This document shows positions 40,501 to 50,331 of a stretch of 64,000 nt of DNA, piece by piece. How positions within the stretch are numbered: position 1 is the first letter of the stretch; each line of letters opens with the position of its first letter. The position numbers were made by a program, and so were the translations under genes. This DNA is from Parahoeflea alexandrii (GTDB lineage Bacteria; Pseudomonadota; Alphaproteobacteria; Rhizobiales; Rhizobiaceae), in the NCBI RefSeq assembly GCF_024105735.1, contig NZ_JAAAML010000001.1, positions 1,125,809 to 1,189,808 of the forward strand, in the 5' to 3' direction. Under the pieces are notes generated by a model. That model ran no database searches, was not told where the DNA came from, and saw only the letters and a list, made by a program, of their open reading frames with translations.

Positions 40501-41130
40501 ATGCTGCTCGAAAAACTCAACTGGCGCTATGCCACCAAGAAAATGAACCCTGAGGAGAAGGTTCCCGAAGAAAAGCTCCAGAAAATCCTGGAAGCCGCGC
40601 GGCTTGCGCCCACCTCGAGCGGCTTGCAGCCGTTCGAGATCATCGTCGTGACCGACCCGGAGGTCCGCGCGAAGATCCGCGAAGTCGCCTGGGATCAGGC
40701 GCAGATCACCGACGGCTCCCATCTGCTGGTTTTCGCCGCCTGGGACAACTACACCGAGGACCGGATCAACGCGATGTTCGACCTGGTCAACGAGGAACGC
40801 GGTTTCACCAATGAGGGCTGGGAAGCCTACCGGCAGAAACTGCTGAGCGGCTATGTTCCGCGCGAGGCGGATGTCAATTACCAGCACGCTGCGCGCCAGG
40901 CCTATATTGGCATGGGCATTGCACTGACGGCCGCGGCCTTCGAGGAAGTCGACGCGACGCCGATGGAAGGCTTCGATCCTGAGAAAGTGGATGAGATCCT
41001 CGGGCTGAAGGCACGAGGCTTGCGCTCGGTGACACTTGTGCCGCTGGGCTACCGTGACAGCGAGGGCGACTGGCTGGTCAAGCTGAAGAAGGTGCGGCGC
41101 CCGAGAGAAGAGTTCGTGAGCTTCGTGTAA
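40501..41130 (+). CDS. Nitroreductase-family NAD(P)H oxidoreductase
   Basis: 209 residues from ATG 40501. FMN-binding features are RYATKKMNPEEK, then RLAPTSSGLQPFEIIVV near the N-terminus and the C-terminal RSVTLVPLGYRDSEGDW. The family reduces quinones and nitro compounds with FMN and NAD(P)H. The ribosome site is weak. A possible HxlR-like operator lies upstream. Natural substrate unknown. Confidence 0.88.
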   Translation: MLLEKLNWRYATKKMNPEEKVPEEKLQKILEAARLAPTSSGLQPFEIIVVTDPEVRAKIREVAWDQAQITDGSHLLVFAAWDNYTEDRINAMFDLVNEERGFTNEGWEAYRQKLLSGYVPREADVNYQHAARQAYIGMGIALTAAAFEEVDATPMEGFDPEKVDEILGLKARGLRSVTLVPLGYRDSEGDWLVKLKKVRRPREEFVSFV

Positions 41131-41187
41131 ATGCAAGAACGCCGCGCTTCGGTTTCGAGGCGCGGCACACTGCGCCGTCCGGTGATC

Positions 41188-41631
41188 TCACACCGCCGGG
41201 CGCTTGCCCTCAAGCATGTCCATGCAGTCGACCATGCTTTGCGGCACCGGCAGGCCACGGATTTCTTCCGGCGTGAACCAGCCGACCTGCCTGGCATCAT
41301 CCATTGCTACCGGGTCTCCGCCAGTATCTTCGGCAAGGAAGACCGTCAGAAAAAAATGCGACTTGCTGTGTTCTCCCGGGGCATCGGAGCCGAGGTCGAA
41401 AGTGGCGAAGGGGCGGGGATTGATCGCTTTCAGGCCGGTCTCTTCGGCGAGTTCGCGCAGGGCCGCGTGTTCGAGTGTCTCGTCCGGATCGACCCTGCCG
41501 CCGGGGAAGGCATAGAGATTTTGCGCCGGCGGGTTGGCGCGCAGCACCAGCAGGAACCTGCCATCGCGTTCGAGCGCCACCGAGACGGCAAGGGCTGCTT
41601 TCGGGCCGGCCTTGCCGGACTTTATGCTCAT
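41188..41631 (-). CDS. Nudix hydrolase
   Basis: 147 residues with a complete Nudix box: GGRVDPDETLEHAALRELAE followed by ETG. Strand features FLLVLRANPPAQNLYAFPGG precede the box. The protein resembles MutT/ADP-ribose pyrophosphatase-type enzymes that clean oxidised or excess nucleotides. It is convergent with the nitroreductase gene and divergent from the SRAP gene, 38 bases apart. Confidence 0.9.
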   Translation of the reverse strand: MSIKSGKAGPKAALAVSVALERDGRFLLVLRANPPAQNLYAFPGGRVDPDETLEHAALRELAEETGLKAINPRPFATFDLGSDAPGEHSKSHFFLTVFLAEDTGGDPVAMDDARQVGWFTPEEIRGLPVPQSMVDCMDMLEGKRPAV

Positions 41632-41669
41632 TGCTTGACCCTGTTCCTGTCCTCAGTCATGGATTGGCA

Positions 41670-42464
41670 ATGTGTGGACGTTTTTCACTTACGGCAACCC
41701 CCCAGGAGGTGCAGGAGCTGTTCGGGCTCGAGGAGATCGAGGATTTCCCGCCGCGCTACAATATCGCGCCGACCCAGCCGATCCTGATCATTGCCGGCGA
41801 CAGGCGCCGCGAGGAGGGCGACAACCGCACCGACCGCCGCGCGCTTTTGGCGCGCTGGGGGTTCCTGCCGGGATGGGTCAAGGATCCGGCCGATCTTCCG
41901 CTGCTGATCAATGCGCGCTCGGAGACGGCGGCTGAAAAGGCCTCGTTCCGCGCCGCCATGCGGCACCGGCGAATCCTCGTTGCCGCCTCGGGTTTTTACG
42001 AGTGGCGGCGGCCGCCGAAGGGCTCGAAGGAAAAATCGGTGGCCTACTGGATCAGGCCCAGAGCTGGCGGCATCGTTGCCTTTGGCGGGCTGATGGAAAC
42101 CTACATGAGCGCCGATGGGGCGGAAATGGACACCGCCGCCATCCTGACGGTCGGTCCCAATCGCGAGGTTGCGCCGATCCATGACCGGATGCCGGTGGTG
42201 ATTGCGCCCGAGGATTTCAGCCGCTGGCTTGACTGCCTCAACCAGGAGCCGCGGCATGTGGCCGACCTGATGCAGCCGGCGCCGGATGATTGTTTCGAGG
42301 CGATCCGTGTTTCCGATCTCGTCAACAAGGTTGCCAATAGCGGGCCGGAGGTGCAGAAGCCTGCGACCGACGCCGAACCCGCCGTTGCGCCGGCAAAACC
42401 GGTGAAACGGCCGGTGAAGCCCAAGACTGCCGATACGGATTCCGACCAGATGAAACTGTTCTAG
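41670..42464 (+). CDS. SRAP-domain protein (YedK/HMCES family), abasic-site DNA crosslinker
   Basis: 264 residues beginning MCGRFSLTATPQEVQELFG. After Met removal Cys2 is the nucleophile that forms the thiazolidine link to abasic sites in single-stranded DNA. PPRYNIAPTQP, INARSETAAEKASFR, VAASGFYEWRR and IHDRMPVVI are the remaining SRAP blocks. The last 35 residues form a Pro/Lys/Ala-rich tail ending DQMKLF. That end fits the loose beta-clamp consensus QxxLF. The gene is divergent from the Nudix gene and five bases ahead of lysE. Confidence 0.93.
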   Translation: MCGRFSLTATPQEVQELFGLEEIEDFPPRYNIAPTQPILIIAGDRRREEGDNRTDRRALLARWGFLPGWVKDPADLPLLINARSETAAEKASFRAAMRHRRILVAASGFYEWRRPPKGSKEKSVAYWIRPRAGGIVAFGGLMETYMSADGAEMDTAAILTVGPNREVAPIHDRMPVVIAPEDFSRWLDCLNQEPRHVADLMQPAPDDCFEAIRVSDLVNKVANSGPEVQKPATDAEPAVAPAKPVKRPVKPKTADTDSDQMKLF

Positions 42465-42469
42465 GCCCC

Positions 42470-43093
42470 ATGTCTCCATTCGTCGCCCCTGCCATCGCCG
42501 GTCTGCTACTCGGCGGCTCGCTGATCATCGCCATCGGCGCCCAGAACGCCTTCATCCTGCGCCAGGGCCTGCTCAGACAACACGTGTTCATCCTGTGCCT
42601 GATCTGCGCGCTGTCGGATGCACTGCTGATCGGGCTCGGTGTGGCGGGGCTCGGCGCGATCATTGCCGGGTCCGGGCTGCTGATCGCGCTGGTGACGCTT
42701 GGCGGCGCGGCATTCCTCGCGGTCTATGCCTTCCTGGCGCTCAGGCGGGCGATCTCGCCATCGACACTGGAGGCTGCGAAAACAGGACCGGGTTCGCTGA
42801 AGGCTGCGGTGCTGACCTGCCTCGCCTTCACTTTCCTCAATCCGCATGTCTATCTCGATACGGTGTTGCTGGTCGGCGGGCTGAGCGGCCGCTACGAGGG
42901 CACCGCGCGGCTGGCGTTCGCGATCGGTGCGATGTCGGCATCGTTCATCTGGTTCTTCGGGCTTGGTTATGGTGCGCGGGTGCTCGAACCGCTGTTTGCC
43001 AAACCGTCTGCATGGCGCGTGCTCGACGGACTGATTGCGCTGGTGATGGCGGCCTTGTCGGTGTCGCTGCTGGTGCGGTTCTTCACCGGCTGA
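42470..43093 (+). CDS. LysE/ArgO-family amino acid exporter
   Basis: 207 residues with six spans. The N-terminal landmark GLLLGGSLIIAIGAQNAFIL is the LysE/ArgO signature. TFLNPHVYLDTVLLVGGLS is the second. The family exports lysine, arginine or analogues. The start lies five bases after the SRAP stop. A GC-rich hairpin without a T-run (43102-43120) follows. Confidence 0.92.
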   Translation: MSPFVAPAIAGLLLGGSLIIAIGAQNAFILRQGLLRQHVFILCLICALSDALLIGLGVAGLGAIIAGSGLLIALVTLGGAAFLAVYAFLALRRAISPSTLEAAKTGPGSLKAAVLTCLAFTFLNPHVYLDTVLLVGGLSGRYEGTARLAFAIGAMSASFIWFFGLGYGARVLEPLFAKPSAWRVLDGLIALVMAALSVSLLVRFFTG

Positions 43094-43146
43094 AAGCCGC
43101 TTGCCCGGATCTTGACCGGGCGGATGCAATCGGGGATAAGAACAGC

Positions 43147-43203
43147 ATGAAAACGGCACACGGCGCACGCGCCACCTGCATCTGCGGCATCATTATTCGC
43201 TAG
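43147..43203 (+). CDS. Putative Cys-codon leader peptide upstream of cysS
   Basis: An 18-codon frame, [18 protein letters not shown], starts at ATG 43147 after GGGGATAAG and stops at TAG 43201. Cys codons at positions 11 and 13 flank an Ile. It ends 85 bases before cysS. GAAAACGGC at its start (43149-43157) can pair exactly with GCCGTTTTC after its stop (43219-43227), which is followed by the T-rich GTCTTCTTT. This resembles an attenuation leader sensing charged tRNA-Cys. Translation is not demonstrated; a chance frame is possible. Confidence 0.5.
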   Translation: MKTAHGARATCICGIIIR

Positions 43204-43288
43204 CTCACCGCTGGCTCGGCCGTTTTCGTCTTCTTTCACCAAACAGGACAAACGACCCGGGCCCGGGGGCCGGCATCGGGGAGTTGAC

Positions 43289-44746
43289 ATGACCGAGCTC
43301 AAGTTCTGGAACACGCTGACGCGCGCCAAGGAAGAGTTCCAGCCAATCGATAAGAACAATGTCCGGATGTATGTCTGCGGACCGACGGTCTATGACTTTG
43401 CCCATATCGGCAATGCACGGCCGGTGATCGTGTTTGACGTGCTGTTCCGGCTCTTGCGCCATGTCTACGGCGCGGATCACGTCACCTATGTGCGCAACAT
43501 CACCGACGTCGACGACAAGATCAACGCCCGGGCGTTGAGGGATTATCCCGATCTGCCGCTCAATGAGGCGATTGCCAAGGTCACGGCGAAGACCGCCGAC
43601 CGGTTTCACAAGGATGCGGCAGCACTCGGCAGCCTAGAACCGACGCATGAGCCCCGCGCCACCGCCCATATCGACGGCATGGTGAAAATGATCCAGCGGC
43701 TCATCGACAAGGGCAACGCCTATGTCACCTCCGGCCGCGAGGGCCGCGAAGTGCTGTTTGCGGTCGGCTCGATGCCCGATTACGGCAAGCTGTCGAACCG
43801 CAAGCTCGAAGACCAGCAGGCCGGCGCCCGCATCGCGGTGGAAGACCACAAGCGCAATCCGGCTGATTTCGTGCTGTGGAAGGAATCGGCCGCCGACGAG
43901 CCCGGCTGGGACGGGAGTTTCACCGAGGGCGGCGAGAGCATCACCATCCATGGCCGCCCCGGCTGGCACATCGAATGCTCGGTGATGAGCGAGCATCATC
44001 TGGGTGAGACCTTCGACATCCACGGCGGCGGGCTCGACCTGATCTTTCCGCATCACGAAAACGAGATCGCCCAGTCCTGCTGCGCCCATGGCAATGACCG
44101 GATGGCGAACCTGTGGATGCACAATGGCTTTCTGCAGGTCGAGGGCAAGAAGATGTCAAAATCCGACGGCAACTTCGTCACCATCGCTGAGCTCTTGGAA
44201 ACCGAAAAATTCGGCGGCCGCAAATGGCCGGGCGAGGTGCTGCGGCTTGCGATGCTGATGACGCATTACCGAGAGCCGATCGATTTCAGCGTGAAGCGGC
44301 TCGAGGAGGCGGAGGGGATCTACAATCGCTGGGCCGATCTCGCTCTGGGCACAGACACTTCAGGCTATAGCCCGAAGCTTCCGGAAGGGTTTCCACTGTT
44401 GGACGATCTCAACACACCGTTGGTCATCAATCAATTGCAAGGACTGTATAAGGAGGCCAAGGCTGGGGATGCGAGCGCCCGCATTGCTTTTCGGTTGGGG
44501 TTGGATTTGCTTGGGTTCGATGAAATCGAATATGCTTCCAAGGCGTTGCTTGGCTTTGGCCTGACTGAGGAACAGCAATCAAGAATCGAAGCTTTGCGTG
44601 ACGAGCGACTCGAGCTCCTCAAGGCCAAGAACTGGGCCGAAGCCGACCGGATCCGTGATGAGTTGCTGGAGCAGGGCATCCAGCTCAAGGACGGCAAGAA
44701 TCCGGAGACTGGTGAGCGGGTGACGACATGGGAGGTCCGGCGGTGA
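43289..44746 (+). CDS. cysS: Cysteinyl-tRNA synthetase
   Basis: 485 residues; CGGGGAG precedes ATG 43289. The zinc ligand Cys30 and HIGN lie in [29 protein letters not shown] provides another zinc ligand, and [14 protein letters not shown] supplies the His ligands. KKMSKSDGN is the second ATP-binding motif. The C-terminal anticodon-binding region includes [20 protein letters not shown]. It charges tRNA-Cys. A candidate Cys-codon leader precedes it, suggesting feedback on its own product. Confidence 0.97.
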   Translation: MTELKFWNTLTRAKEEFQPIDKNNVRMYVCGPTVYDFAHIGNARPVIVFDVLFRLLRHVYGADHVTYVRNITDVDDKINARALRDYPDLPLNEAIAKVTAKTADRFHKDAAALGSLEPTHEPRATAHIDGMVKMIQRLIDKGNAYVTSGREGREVLFAVGSMPDYGKLSNRKLEDQQAGARIAVEDHKRNPADFVLWKESAADEPGWDGSFTEGGESITIHGRPGWHIECSVMSEHHLGETFDIHGGGLDLIFPHHENEIAQSCCAHGNDRMANLWMHNGFLQVEGKKMSKSDGNFVTIAELLETEKFGGRKWPGEVLRLAMLMTHYREPIDFSVKRLEEAEGIYNRWADLALGTDTSGYSPKLPEGFPLLDDLNTPLVINQLQGLYKEAKAGDASARIAFRLGLDLLGFDEIEYASKALLGFGLTEEQQSRIEALRDERLELLKAKNWAEADRIRDELLEQGIQLKDGKNPETGERVTTWEVRR

Positions 44747-44763
44747 GTTCGAGCTTGGGCAAG

Positions 44764-44921
44764 GACCCCTCCCCAACCCCTCCCCACAAGGGGGAGGGGC
44801 TCGGCTCCGTGAGTTTGGCGCCTGCCGAACCATCCATCAACACTGCAAAGAGGGGATTATTTGATGGGATGGTGCGGCTTGGTAGCCCCTCCCCCTTGTG
44901 GGGAGGGGTTGGGGAGGGGTC
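44764..44921. repeat. Palindromic intergenic element with 38-base perfect arms
   Basis: Bases 44764-44801 and 44884-44921 are exact reverse complements, rich in CCCCTCCCC and ending ACAAGGGGGAGGGGCT. Inside, ACCATCCATCAA (44829-44840) nearly mirrors TTGATGGGATGGT (44861-44873), so the whole 158 bases fold as one long stem. A T-run (44922-44925) follows the right arm. No transposase frame is present. It looks like a miniature palindromic repeat and could terminate cysS transcripts. Confidence 0.85.
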
Positions 44922-44961
44922 TTTTGTATCCCCGAATTTGATGTCGCGGGGTACCTGAACG

Positions 44962-45333
44962 ATGCCTCACTCCAACATCACGCCTCAGACCCGGGACAGG
45001 GCAAGGAAGCTCCGCACTGAACTGACGCGCGCGGAGGCGCAGATGTGGAACCTGCTGCGCGATTTCCGGCCGCGGGGTGCGCGGTTCCGACGCGAGACGC
45101 CGATTGGTCCCTACATCGCGGATTTTGCCTGGCTGTCGAAGAAGATCGTCATTGAGGTGGATGGTGACAGTCACGAGACCGAACAGGGCCGGACCCATGA
45201 CAAGGCTCGAGATGCATGGATGAGGCAACAGGGCTATACCGTTTTGCGGTTTGACAATGCCGACCTCATTGATGCGGAAGATCATGTCTATCTCGAAATC
45301 GAAAAGACCATTGGCGGGTATCTCCATGACTGA
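44962..45333 (+). CDS. DUF559 domain protein (Vsr/restriction-endonuclease-like fold)
   Basis: 123 residues. The pattern RKLRTELTRAEAQMWNLLRD, then RRETPIGPYIADFAWLSKKI, VIEVDGDSHE and QQGYTVLRFDNADL is the DUF559 signature. The DFxxxxxxxxxEVDGxxH core places Asp, Glu and Asp as PD-(D/E)XK-type metal ligands. Some relatives are Vsr-like nucleases, but the biological role of stand-alone DUF559 proteins is not settled. It lies between a palindromic repeat and a GFA gene, which it overlaps by eight bases. Confidence 0.88.
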   Translation: MPHSNITPQTRDRARKLRTELTRAEAQMWNLLRDFRPRGARFRRETPIGPYIADFAWLSKKIVIEVDGDSHETEQGRTHDKARDAWMRQQGYTVLRFDNADLIDAEDHVYLEIEKTIGGYLHD

Positions 45334-45832
45334 GCCGCTCAAACACCAAACCACCCACTCCGGCGGCTGCCAATGCGGTGCGGTTCGCTACCGCATCGAT
45401 GGGGATCTCGAATACCCGCATCTGTGCCATTGCCGGATGTGCCAGAAGGCTGCCGGAAACTATTTCATGCCGCTCGGCTTCGCGCCGGAGAAGATGCTTG
45501 AGATCACCCGCGGGGAGCCGGGGTGGTTCCGGTCGTCCGATCCGGTCCGGCGCGGGTTCTGCCGGGACTGCGGCACGCCGTTGTTCTTCGATACGCTGCA
45601 ATCGGACGGGATAGCGGTGACGCTTGGCAGTCTCGACGATCCTGCGGCGTTTCCACCGGTGGCCAATGACGGCATGGAAACGCGAGTGCCGTTTCATGCG
45701 CTTCTTGACGGGCTGCCGGCAAAGAGCGTCGATCGTAACGATCTGCCCGGCGGGCTCGAAAGCATTGCCTCAACCAATCATCAGCATCCCGATCATGACA
45801 CAAGTGTCTGGCCGGCGGAGGGAAAGCCATGA
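45326..45832 (+). CDS. GFA (glutathione-dependent formaldehyde-activating/CENP-V) domain protein, first copy
   Basis: 168 residues. Cys motifs HSGGCQCGAVRYRI, LCHCRMCQKAAGNYF and RGFCRDCGTPLFFD are the zinc-binding set of the GFA fold. The start overlaps the DUF559 stop by eight bases and the stop overlaps the second GFA gene by four. Despite the family name, most members have no proven formaldehyde activity. It is probably a small zinc enzyme or binding protein. Confidence 0.9.
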   Translation: MTEPLKHQTTHSGGCQCGAVRYRIDGDLEYPHLCHCRMCQKAAGNYFMPLGFAPEKMLEITRGEPGWFRSSDPVRRGFCRDCGTPLFFDTLQSDGIAVTLGSLDDPAAFPPVANDGMETRVPFHALLDGLPAKSVDRNDLPGGLESIASTNHQHPDHDTSVWPAEGKP

Positions 45833-46307
45833 GCATGGATATCCATTCCGGCGGCTGCCAGTGCGGCGCGGTGCGGTTCCGGCTGACGGGCGCGCCCGGC
45901 ACCTCGTCGGTGTGCTATTGCCGGATGTGCCAGAAGGCCTCGGCAAGCCACGCGCTGGCGCTTGTCTCGGTCGGCGATGCTGACTTCGAATGGACGCGGG
46001 GACAGCCGTCCTGGTTCCAGAGCTCGAATGCGGCGCGGCGCGGGTTCTGCGACAAGTGCGGAACGCCGCTCGCCTATGATGCACCCGACGGCCTGGCGCT
46101 GTCGGTGCTGGCGTTTGACGATCCCGACAGGGTGGCGCCAACCATCGCCTATGGCACCGAGGCCAAGCGGATCTGGTGCGACGGCATTCCGGGGCTGCCC
46201 GAGCGGCACACGCTGGAGGATGCCGAGGCGGTGGCGTTTCTGAGAACGCTGACATCCTTCCAGCATCCGGACCACGACACCGAAGCCTGGCCGCCGGAGG
46301 ATCGGGC

Positions 46308-46311
<4 letters not shown>
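45829..46311 (+). CDS. GFA domain protein, second copy
   Basis: 160 residues. The motifs SGGCQCGAVRFRL, VCYCRMCQKASASHA and RGFCDKCGTPLAYD repeat those of the preceding gene, and both end in a HPDHDT-x-WP sequence. This indicates tandem duplication followed by divergence. The ATGA overlap at its start and again at its end shows tight coupling with the first copy and the mini membrane protein. Substrates unknown. Confidence 0.9.
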
Positions 46312-47394
<1,083 letters not shown>

Positions 47395-47405
47395 GTACCT
47401 GCGTC

Positions 47406-47529
47406 ACACCCCCCTCTGTCGGCTGCGCCGACATCTCCCCCGCAAAGGGGTAGAATGGACCCTGCAAAATCTCGGCGTCCGATCTCCCCCCTTGCGGGGG
47501 AGATGTCACGAAGTGACAGAGGGGGGTGT
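47406..47529. repeat. Second palindromic intergenic element, clover-like
   Basis: The left arm (47406-47450) and right arm (47490-47529) are near-exact reverse complements: ACACCCCCCTCTGTC, an inner hairpin, then GACATCTCCCCCGCA. Each arm carries its own small stem, GTCGGC-TGC-GCCGAC on the left and GTCAC-TTC-GTGAC on the right. The sequence differs from the 44764 element. Such elements are frequent between rhizobial genes. It ends 27 bases before cimA. Confidence 0.85.
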
Positions 47530-47556
47530 TCGCCCCGTCAATACCGGAATGAAATC

Positions 47557-49173
47557 ATGACAAAGCAACGTATCTACCTGTTCGACACAACGCTGCGCGA
47601 TGGTCAGCAGACGCCAGGCATCGATTTTTCCGTCGAGGACAAGATCGCCATCGCGAAGATGCTCGACGAGTTCGGCATCGATTATGTCGAGGGCGGCTAT
47701 CCCGGCGCCAATCCGACCGATACCGCGTTCTTCTCGAAAAAGCGGACGGAGAAGGCGTCGTTCGTGGCCTTCGGCATGACCAAGCGGGCAGGCGTCTCTG
47801 CATCGAATGACCCCGGGCTCGCCGGCCTGATCCAGGCTGAAAGCGATGTGGTGTGCCTCGTCGCCAAGAGCTGGGACTACCATGTGAAAGTGGCGCTCGG
47901 CTGCTCCAACGACGAAAATCTCGAGTCTATTTCGGGTTCGGTGAAAGCCGTTGCCGATGCCGGCAAGGAGGCGATGGTCGATTGCGAGCATTTCTTCGAC
48001 GGCTACAAGGCCAATCCCGCCTATGCCATCGCCTGCGCCAGGGCGGCTTATGACGCCGGGGCGCGCTGGATCGTGCTGTGCGACACCAATGGCGGCACCC
48101 AGCCTTCGGAAATCCGCGACATCATCGGCGCGCTGATCGCGTCGGGTATCCCCGGCGACCGGCTTGGCATCCATGCCCACAACGATACCGGCCAGGCGGT
48201 GGCCAATTCGCTCGCCGCGGTGGAAGCAGGCGTGCGGCAGATCCAGGGCACGCTCAACGGCATCGGCGAGCGCTGCGGCAATGCCAACCTGGTGACGCTG
48301 ATCCCGACGCTGATGCTCAAACCGGCGTTCGCCGACCGGTTCGAGACGGGCATCGTGCCGGAGAAACTGGCTGAGCTGACCGCACTGAGCCACGGCTTCG
48401 ACGAGTTGCTCAACCGCTCGCCTTCGACGCAATCGCCCTATGTCGGCGCTTCGGCATTCGCCACCAAGGCCGGCATTCATGCCTCGGCGCTGCTCAAGGA
48501 TCCGCGCACCTACGAACATGTGCCGCCCGAAAGCGTCGGCAATTTCCGCAAGGTGATGGTCTCCGACCAGGGTGGAAAATCCAATTTCATCAACGCGCTG
48601 AAGCGCCGCGGCATCGCGGTCGGCAAGGATGATCCGAAGCTCGACAAGCTGATCGGCATCGTCAAGGAGCGCGAGGCCACCGGATACGCCTATGAAGGTG
48701 CGGATGCGAGCTTCGAACTTCTGGCGCACCGGATGCTCGGCCGGGTTCCGGAGTTCTTCTCGGTGACCAGTTTCCGGGTGATGGTGGAACGCCGCTTCGA
48801 TGCGATGGGTCGGATACGAACGGTATCTGAAGCCGTGGTCAAGCTCTCGGTCGACGGGGTCGAGATGATGTCGGTGGCCGAGGGTCATGGTCCGGTCAAC
48901 GCGCTCGACATCGCGCTCAGGAAGGATCTCGGCGTCTACCAGTCGGAGATCGCCGATCTCGAACTGGTCGACTACAAGGTGCGCATCCTCAATGGCGGCA
49001 CCGAGGCGATCACAAGGGTGCTGATCGAATCGGCCGATGGCGAAGGCGGACGCTGGTGGACGGTGGGCGTGTCGGACAACATCATCGACGCCTCGTTCCA
49101 GGCGCTGATGGATTCCATCGTCTTCAAGCTGATGAAGAACCGCGACATGGCGGGCAGGGTGGCGGCGGAGTAG
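47557..49173 (+). CDS. cimA: (R)-citramalate synthase
   Basis: 538 residues. The N-terminal LFDTTLRDGQQTPGIDFSVE is the acyl-CoA/oxoacid condensing signature. The metal site HAHNDTGQAVANSLAAVEAG and NGIGERCGNANL follow. The C-terminal LeuA allosteric-like domain (about residues 400-525) is present. The full-length pattern fits the CimA type of the isopropylmalate synthase family, which condenses pyruvate and acetyl-CoA for isoleucine synthesis. Start 47557 excludes residues encoded by the palindromic repeat just upstream. Confidence 0.9.
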   Translation: MTKQRIYLFDTTLRDGQQTPGIDFSVEDKIAIAKMLDEFGIDYVEGGYPGANPTDTAFFSKKRTEKASFVAFGMTKRAGVSASNDPGLAGLIQAESDVVCLVAKSWDYHVKVALGCSNDENLESISGSVKAVADAGKEAMVDCEHFFDGYKANPAYAIACARAAYDAGARWIVLCDTNGGTQPSEIRDIIGALIASGIPGDRLGIHAHNDTGQAVANSLAAVEAGVRQIQGTLNGIGERCGNANLVTLIPTLMLKPAFADRFETGIVPEKLAELTALSHGFDELLNRSPSTQSPYVGASAFATKAGIHASALLKDPRTYEHVPPESVGNFRKVMVSDQGGKSNFINALKRRGIAVGKDDPKLDKLIGIVKEREATGYAYEGADASFELLAHRMLGRVPEFFSVTSFRVMVERRFDAMGRIRTVSEAVVKLSVDGVEMMSVAEGHGPVNALDIALRKDLGVYQSEIADLELVDYKVRILNGGTEAITRVLIESADGEGGRWWTVGVSDNIIDASFQALMDSIVFKLMKNRDMAGRVAAE

Positions 49174-49281
49174 GGTTGCGTCGCGGCGGCGGCATGCATT
49201 GTTCATCGGAATGAATTTGTGCATTCACGCTGCTTGCCATATGCGTCGAGCCTCGCAACCAGCAAGAGAACGGGACAGACA

Positions 49282-50229
49282 ATGGCGACCAGAAAGGCTC
49301 CGGCGGCCTATGATGAAGACACGCCGCGCGGCTTCGCCTTTGCGCTCGTGGCCTATCTGTTGTGGGGCTTCCTGCCTTTCTACATGAAGGCTGTCAGCCA
49401 CATTCCCGCGGTCGAGGTGGTGGCGCACCGGGTGGTCTGGTCGGTGCCGATCGCCGCGGTGGTGCTGATCCTGCTTGGCCGGACCCAGGATATCCGGGCC
49501 GCCTTCCGGTCGCCGCGGACAATGGGCATGGCGCTGATCACGGCGGGCCTGATCACCGTCAACTGGAGTATCTATGTCTGGTCGATCGCTGCCGGCCGGG
49601 CAATCGAGACGGCACTCGGTTACTACATCAATCCGCTGTTCTCGATCTTTCTGGGCGCGATCCTTTTGAGGGAAAGTCTCGACGGGCGCCAGAAGGCCGC
49701 GATCGCGCTTGCAGTGGCGGCGGTTGGCATTCTGGCATGGGAATCGGGCGGGGTGCCCTGGGTGTCTGTCGGGCTGGCGCTGTCCTGGGGCTTTTACGCA
49801 TTCTTCAAGAAGTCGCTGCCGGTCGGCCCGAACCAGGGGTTCTTTCTCGAGGTCCTGATCCTAACCGTGCCCGCGCTTGGCTTCATCATCTATACGGAAA
49901 TCAATGGCACCGGCCATTTCGGCGACACCGGGCCGGCGGACATGCTGCTTCTCATGGGCTGCGGCGTTGTCACCGCGGTGCCGCTGATGATCTACGCCAA
50001 CGGCGCCAAGCTTCTCAGGCTCTCGACCATCGGCATCATGCAGTATATCGCCCCGACGATGATCTTCTTCATCGCGGTATTCGCCTTCAAGGAGCCCTTC
50101 GGACCTTACAAGCTGGCAGCCTTCGTGCTGATCTGGATTGCATTGGCAATCTATACGTCATCGCTTTTGCGCAGCCGGCGGGCGCGGCAGGCTGCAGCCG
50201 CCGCAACGGCTGTCAATCCGCCTGGCTGA
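49282..50229 (+). CDS. rarD: RarD-type EamA permease
   Basis: 315 residues with ten spans. The landmark LVAYLLWGFLPFYMKAVSHI and VVAHRVVWSVPIA match RarD. WSIYVWSIAAGRAIETALGY, YINPLFSIFLGA and YIAPTMIFFIAV are further signatures. Substrate is unknown; RarD was named from chloramphenicol sensitivity. Start ATG 49282 is preferred over an upstream ATG at 49219, whose added residues are not RarD-like. Confidence 0.9.
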   Translation: MATRKAPAAYDEDTPRGFAFALVAYLLWGFLPFYMKAVSHIPAVEVVAHRVVWSVPIAAVVLILLGRTQDIRAAFRSPRTMGMALITAGLITVNWSIYVWSIAAGRAIETALGYYINPLFSIFLGAILLRESLDGRQKAAIALAVAAVGILAWESGGVPWVSVGLALSWGFYAFFKKSLPVGPNQGFFLEVLILTVPALGFIIYTEINGTGHFGDTGPADMLLLMGCGVVTAVPLMIYANGAKLLRLSTIGIMQYIAPTMIFFIAVFAFKEPFGPYKLAAFVLIWIALAIYTSSLLRSRRARQAAAAATAVNPPG

Positions 50230-50275
50230 AGCGTTGAGGCGGGCCGCGAGGTCTATCGGTCCTTCCCAACGAAAA

Positions 50276-50298
50276 ACCGCGCTCCGGTGGAGCGCGGT
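50276..50298. terminator. Terminator, strongest for the flagellin transcript
   Basis: ACCGCGCTCC (50276-50285) pairs with GGAGCGCGGT (50289-50298). On the minus strand TTTTT follows, so it terminates the flagellin mRNA. On the plus strand it can close rarD. Confidence 0.8.
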
Positions 50299-50331
50299 CC
50301 ATGTTCATTCTCTCTGCGGCCGGGTGCTGGC

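Noticed and set aside
47455-47556. Longer N-terminus for citramalate synthase
   Set aside because: The added codons lie in the palindromic repeat; the conserved protein begins at 47557.
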